Source: Candidatus Calditenuaceae archaeon JGI OTU-1 | Lineage (GTDB): Archaea > Thermoproteota > Nitrososphaeria_A > Caldarchaeales > Calditenuaceae | NCBI GenBank assembly: GCA_000494145.1 | Contig: AWOE01000012.1 | Coordinates: 11,619-19,225, forward strand | Direction of reading: 5' to 3' | Length of the DNA: 7,607 nucleotides | In this document: piece by piece, positions 4,704-7,607 of the stretch | Layout of the letters: each line of letters begins with the position of its first letter | Position numbering within the stretch: the first letter of the stretch is position 1 | Made by a program: the position numbers and the translations under genes | Notes under the pieces: model-generated | Database searches by the model: none | What the model was told of the DNA's origin: nothing | What the model saw: only the letters and a program-made list of their open reading frames with translations

Positions 4704-5981
4704 TTGACTAAGACGCTCAAAAGGATCGAGGTTTCAAAGGTCAGGGCGATTCCCTGGCTACCTTACCGCGAGCAGCTGGGCGATCTGGTGTCGCTCGCCA
4801 AATCGATCGCAGCCAAGGGAGATGTGGACGTGCCGCTGAAGGTGAGACCGACACCGGACGGAAGCTATGAGCTAATCTGGGGAAAGAGGAGGCTGGAGGC
4901 TGCCAAGTTGGCGGGCATCGAAAGGGTCACGTGCATCGTAGAGGACATGGACGACGAGGAGGTCCTGAGACAGTGCGTCGTCGAGAACCTCCACAGGGAG
5001 GACAGGAACCCGCTGGAGGAGGGCGAGCTTTTTCACCTTTTGAAGGTCAGGACCGGTAAGACCTACGACGAGATCGCGAGGATGCTCGGCCTCCATCCGA
5101 AATACGTGTACAACAGGGTGGAGCTCCTTAAATTGCCCGACCCGGTGAAAGAACGCCTCAAATCGATTCCTACGGATAGGAAAGTCGGGCTTTCGCAGCT
5201 CATCCATCTCATGAAGGTCCGGGATCCACGGGCTCAGATGGAGCTTCTGACGGAGGTGCTGGAGAAAGGCCTCTCGGTCGACGAGCTGAAGAAGAGAATA
5301 GCGGAGATAACGTCGAAGGGTGACCAGTCTGCTGTCGCGATGGGAAGGAGCACCGCGTACTTCGACCTGACCGTTCCCCTGAACCCTGAAGACGTTGCAC
5401 CCACAAACCTCTCCAACCTGCGCGAGGTTGAGAGCAGGCCGAGAAAGGTCTTCACGCACTTCGACACTCCCTCACTGTTCTTCGCAGGTGGCAAGACGAT
5501 AGATCAGTATCCGCTCGACTGGTTCATCGGAAAGGCGGTCGTCGTGGACGTCAGTAAGCTCGAGACCATTACGGTCGAGAACGTCAAGGAATCCCTCGTG
5601 AGGCACTACCTCCCACCCAGAATGATCGTGCTGTTCTATACCGGATGGGCCAGGAAGAGGGGTAGCGACGAATACTATGAGCACCCGGAGATCAGTCCCG
5701 AACTCGCCGATTGGCTGGTAGAGCGCAGGGTGAAGATGATAGGAGTTGACATGCCGAATCCGGAGCGGAGGCCTGACAGATACGTTCATAAGAAGCTCCT
5801 TTCCAACGACGTGCTCATCCTCGAGAACCTCGATGACATGTCGCCCATCGCAGGTAGGATCGTGACGCTGTACGCGTTCCCGATGAGGCTCCGCGGATCG
5901 GAGGTGACTCCTGCGAGGGTGGTGGCGAGGCTGAGAGTAAGGCGTCGAGTCCCGACAAAAGTGGAGTATCGCGTTCCCTGA
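4704..5981 (+). CDS. ParB-like N-terminal and HTH domains fused to a kynurenine-formamidase/cyclase-family domain
   Basis: The 425 residues hold two unrelated modules. Residues 8-100 are a ParB/Spo0J N-terminal domain with GKRRLEAAKLAG (59-70; GKRR in place of the usual GERR) and ENLHREDRNPLEEG (94-107; the ENxxR box). Residues 118-150 are the ParB HTH (KTYDEIARMLGLHPKYVYNR). From about 217 to 412 the sequence matches the cyclase/kynurenine formamidase family: YFDLTVPLNPED, THFDTP (251-256), GGKTIDQYPLDWFIGKAVVVD, FYTGW (311-315), ADWLVERRVKMIGVDMPNPE, H362 with KKLL, and LENL (E374). Of the canonical HxGTHxDxPxH metal motif, H252 and D254 remain; the first His is K248 and the last is L258, so catalysis is doubtful while ligand or single-metal binding is plausible. 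The start is a TTG; the ParB domain needs nearly all of this N-terminus. It is divergent from the catabolic block, typical of a regulator. A chromosome-partition role is unlikely, with no parA nearby. A residual hydrolase acting on an acyl-aromatic substrate is the alternative. Confidence 0.85.
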   Translation: MTKTLKRIEVSKVRAIPWLPYREQLGDLVSLAKSIAAKGDVDVPLKVRPTPDGSYELIWGKRRLEAAKLAGIERVTCIVEDMDDEEVLRQCVVENLHREDRNPLEEGELFHLLKVRTGKTYDEIARMLGLHPKYVYNRVELLKLPDPVKERLKSIPTDRKVGLSQLIHLMKVRDPRAQMELLTEVLEKGLSVDELKKRIAEITSKGDQSAVAMGRSTAYFDLTVPLNPEDVAPTNLSNLREVESRPRKVFTHFDTPSLFFAGGKTIDQYPLDWFIGKAVVVDVSKLETITVENVKESLVRHYLPPRMIVLFYTGWARKRGSDEYYEHPEISPELADWLVERRVKMIGVDMPNPERRPDRYVHKKLLSNDVLILENLDDMSPIAGRIVTLYAFPMRLRGSEVTPARVVARLRVRRRVPTKVEYRVP

Positions 5982-6025
5982 GCTTTCCAGAGCGTCTGAG
6001 GGCCTCACAAATTTGGGCGAAACTT

Positions 6026-6035
6026 CATATAAATT
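6026..6035 (+). promoter_or_regulatory. TATA-like element for the FAH-family gene
   Basis: CATATAAATT is centred near 6030, which predicts a transcription start near 6056, about six bases before the ATG at 6062. It is the best consensus match among the TATA-like elements here. The 80-base gap after the ParB-cyclase stop and this element suggest the FAH gene has its own promoter. Confidence 0.55.
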
Positions 6036-6061
6036 ATCAGTCTGATGCTACCAAATCCGAG

Positions 6062-6991
6062 ATGAGGGTCCTCAGCTTCAGACGTTACGACGAGACGAGG
6101 ATAGGGGTTTTGGTCGACGGGTTCGTGCTCGACACCGTTGCGGCCTACAAGAGGATCTATGGAGACGATAGGGCGCCTCACTGGCTCCACAGCATGCGGA
6201 GCTTGATCTCCTCAGGGGCAGAGGGGATGGAGTTCCTCAGCAGACTCGTCTCCAAGGCCAGAGGTATCGAGGAGGGCGAGGCTGTATTCCTCAAGCAGGA
6301 GGAAGTCGAGTTTTTGCCTCCGGTTCCTGATCCGAGGAAGGTGCTGTGCGTCGCTGCCAATTACGTCTCGCACGGTAAGGAGCTGGAGATCAAGATTCCT
6401 GAGAAGCCCTACTTCTTCGTCAAGCTCCCGAACACCTTAACCGGGCACAACTCTCCGATCGTCGCTCCGCGCACCTCCAACATGATCGATTACGAGGTGG
6501 AGCTGGCAGTCATCATAGGAAGGAGGTGCAAATACGTCAGCAGAAGGGAGGCGATGGACTGCGTCTTCGGGTACACGGTCTTCAACGACATCAGCTTCAG
6601 GGACAAGCAGTTCCCGCCCGGATGGCCCAAGCAGCTGAATCCTTACGGGCAGAACTGGGTCCTGGGTAAGAGCTTGGACGCCGCGGCTCCGTGCGGCCCC
6701 TTCATCGTCACAGCGGACGAGCTGGGGTCACCCTATCCCCTGAGGCTGACGCTCAGGGTTAACGGCGAGGTCAGGCAGGACGGTGTAACAACAGATATGT
6801 TCCACAAGATCGACGCCCTGATCGAGTACGTCTCTGACGGCATCACGCTCGAGCCAGGAGACATCATAGCCACTGGAACTCCCGCAGGGGTCGCCGCCGC
6901 ATCCGGGAAATCATACCTCAAGCCCGGCGACGTCGTGGAGGCTGAAGTGGAGCGTATCGGAATCCTCAGGAACCCGGTCGTTGCCGAGTGA
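6062..6991 (+). CDS. fumarylacetoacetate hydrolase (FAH) family protein
   Basis: This is a 309-residue member of the FAH superfamily, which includes fumarylacetoacetate hydrolase, acylpyruvate hydrolases, 2-oxohept-3-ene-dioate (HpcE-type) isomerase/decarboxylases and 2-keto-3-deoxy-sugar-acid dehydratases. The catalytic core from residue 85 shows the NYVSHGKE segment (H104, E107), the divalent-metal ligands E145 and E147 (DYEVEL) and D176 (GYTVFNDISFRD), K202 in GKSLD, and the family signature ATGTPAGVA (270-278). The N-terminal 80 residues form the small accessory domain common in the family. Next to extradiol dioxygenase genes, the likely job is to hydrolyse or isomerise a dicarbonyl or oxo-enoic product of meta ring cleavage in the cytosol. 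FAH members are hard to assign to one reaction by sequence, so I give no gene symbol. The ATG has no SD and would have a leader of about six bases. Confidence 0.9.
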   Translation: MRVLSFRRYDETRIGVLVDGFVLDTVAAYKRIYGDDRAPHWLHSMRSLISSGAEGMEFLSRLVSKARGIEEGEAVFLKQEEVEFLPPVPDPRKVLCVAANYVSHGKELEIKIPEKPYFFVKLPNTLTGHNSPIVAPRTSNMIDYEVELAVIIGRRCKYVSRREAMDCVFGYTVFNDISFRDKQFPPGWPKQLNPYGQNWVLGKSLDAAAPCGPFIVTADELGSPYPLRLTLRVNGEVRQDGVTTDMFHKIDALIEYVSDGITLEPGDIIATGTPAGVAAASGKSYLKPGDVVEAEVERIGILRNPVVAE

Positions 6992-7014
6992 CCTTTTCCC
7001 ACGGAGAGTACGTC

Positions 7015-7025
7015 ATTATTTTTAG
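7015..7025 (+). terminator. possible T-rich terminator after the FAH-family gene
   Basis: ATTATTTTTAG follows the FAH stop codon by about 25 bases, and a shorter T4 run lies at 6994-6997. Archaeal transcription often ends at oligo-T tracts without a hairpin. No stem is seen upstream of it. It could instead be part of the next promoter's AT-rich region. Confidence 0.3.
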
Positions 7026-7035
7026 TTGATATCAA
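7026..7035. promoter_or_regulatory. 10-bp perfect palindrome TTGATATCAA next to a promoter
   Basis: TTGATATCAA sits immediately upstream of the TATA-like GGTTATAACT, where archaeal activators or repressors often bind near the BRE. It is short enough to occur by chance, but its placement suggests an operator for the downstream gene. Confidence 0.25.
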
Positions 7036-7036
7036 A

Positions 7037-7046
7037 GGTTATAACT
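7037..7046 (+). promoter_or_regulatory. TATA-like element for the PEP-enzyme-like gene
   Basis: GGTTATAACT is centred near 7042, predicting a transcription start near 7068 and a leader of about ten bases before the ATG at 7078. The match to consensus is moderate, and the leader contains only a weak purine run (GAAGAA). Confidence 0.35.
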
Positions 7047-7077
7047 GGTTGCACAAAGCCTTCACAATTGAAGAACT

Positions 7078-7607
7078 ATGAGTTCGGGGTCGCGTGGTGA
7101 TGCCAGGTTCCCATACGCGTACGAGGTGCCGACGCCCGAGGGTGCTGAGGGCTGGGAGGAGATGTATCCATACTACTACAAGTTCGAGAGGGAGCCAGGG
7201 CCGAGGAGGGACCTGGAGTCCCAGTTCTTCTGGTTCCAGGACGGCATGCACCACGGTGAACCGCTCTATCCCCTCGACGCCATACACTCGATGGCTTGGC
7301 AGTGGGCCCTCTCCTCCTACAACTCGAGGACGTTCGTCGTCCCTCCGGCACTCGGCATAGCGCACAGGGTCCTGAACGGATACCTCTACATCACGCCTAT
7401 TCCTGTCACCGATCCGAATGAGGTCCAGCGGAGAGCGCAGTTCTTCATGAAACGCGCCGGCTACTATTACCAGAACTGGAACAAGATCTTCGAGGAGTGG
7501 AAGGTCAATGCCGAGAAGATCGTCAAAGAGATGGAATCCATCGAGTTCAACGACCTTCCCGAGTTCGAAGACGACGAGGTGGTCTTCAAGCACCTAGGCT
7601 ACTCGAA
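7078..7607 (+). CDS. N-terminal part of a PEP-utilizing-enzyme-like (phosphohistidine swiveling-domain) protein, cut by the window end
   Basis: An open frame runs from the ATG at 7078 to the window end without a stop (176 codons seen). The text is rich in aromatic residues: PTPEGAEGWEEMYPYYYKF, FFWFQDGMHHGEPLYPLDAI, TFVVPPALGIAHRVLNGYLY and ITPIPVTDPNEV, followed by a charged helical stretch around 140-160. From memory this resembles the N-terminus of roughly 600-residue proteins annotated as PEP-utilizing enzyme or mobile-region proteins, related to the swiveling phosphohistidine domain of PEP synthase and phenylphosphate synthase. The diagnostic His motif would lie beyond this window, so the call rests on N-terminal resemblance only. 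If right, it might phosphorylate a substrate or act in an aromatic pathway; such proteins are also found with no proven activity. It follows the FAH gene on the same strand but has its own TATA-like element. Confidence 0.55.
   Translation, partial: MSSGSRGDARFPYAYEVPTPEGAEGWEEMYPYYYKFEREPGPRRDLESQFFWFQDGMHHGEPLYPLDAIHSMAWQWALSSYNSRTFVVPPALGIAHRVLNGYLYITPIPVTDPNEVQRRAQFFMKRAGYYYQNWNKIFEEWKVNAEKIVKEMESIEFNDLPEFEDDEVVFKHLGYS

Noticed and set aside
4704..5360. Chromosome-partitioning ParB or a nearby replication origin
   Set aside because: No parA gene, no parS-like repeats and a GKRR in place of GERR; the fusion to a cyclase-type domain and the catabolic neighbours point elsewhere.
5997..6007. 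Palindrome TGAGG-G-CCTCA after the ParB-cyclase stop, considered as a terminator hairpin
   Set aside because: The centre is a single base, too short for an RNA loop, and no T-run follows. As a DNA-binding site it is too short and too far from the TATA-like element to support.
5472..6008. Minus-strand open frame of 178 codons opposite the ParB-cyclase gene
   Set aside because: Antisense shadow in a G+C-rich gene; His/Arg/Pro-rich, no recognisable family, while the plus strand has clear cyclase motifs.
7039..7593. Minus-strand open frame of 184 codons opposite the last gene
   Set aside because: Its Val/Leu/Glu-rich composition is that of an antisense reading of a G+C-rich gene, and the plus-strand frame has coherent family-like text running to the window end.

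Overview
The window looks like a piece of archaeal chromosome, most likely from a thermophilic or Thermoproteota-like lineage. The evidence is promoter architecture: TATA-like boxes lie about 26-29 nt upstream of several start codons that lack a Shine-Dalgarno (SD) sequence, which is the pattern of leaderless archaeal transcripts. Downstream genes inside the operon do carry SD sequences, one of them an excellent GAGGTGATC. The DNA is G+C-rich, with G/C-ending codons and many AGG/AGA arginine codons. The exact lineage cannot be read from this window.

Layout: a six-gene leftward (minus-strand) block fills positions 103-4608. In transcription order it encodes a HAD-IIA hydrolase, a LigB-type extradiol dioxygenase catalytic subunit, its small LigA-type partner, a ferritin-like di-iron protein with a full set of six ligands, a helical protein with a C-terminal Rieske [2Fe-2S] domain, and a second HAD-IIA hydrolase. 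Spacing is tight throughout. TATA-like elements precede the first HAD gene, ligB and the di-iron gene. Three rightward genes follow from 4704: a ParB-like DNA-binding protein fused to a kynurenine-formamidase/cyclase-family domain, a fumarylacetoacetate hydrolase (FAH) family enzyme, and the first 176 codons of a protein resembling the N-terminus of PEP-utilizing-enzyme-like proteins. The first 120 bases may hold the 3' end of a convergent gene. No gene-free stretch exceeds 300 bases, and I see no RNA genes, CRISPR or mobile elements.

Together the genes read as an oxygen-dependent aromatic-ring degradation island. The di-iron protein and the Rieske-domain protein could form a compact ring mono-oxygenase (ferritin-like oxygenase plus built-in ferredoxin). 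LigB/LigA would cleave the resulting vicinal diol, and the FAH enzyme would hydrolyse or isomerise a dicarbonyl cleavage product. The two HAD proteins and the partial PEP-enzyme-like gene raise the possibility of phosphorylated intermediates, which is speculative.

The most novel item is the divergently transcribed ParB-cyclase fusion. Its position suggests a regulator whose partly degenerate cyclase domain might sense a pathway metabolite. I do not recognise this architecture as a described one.
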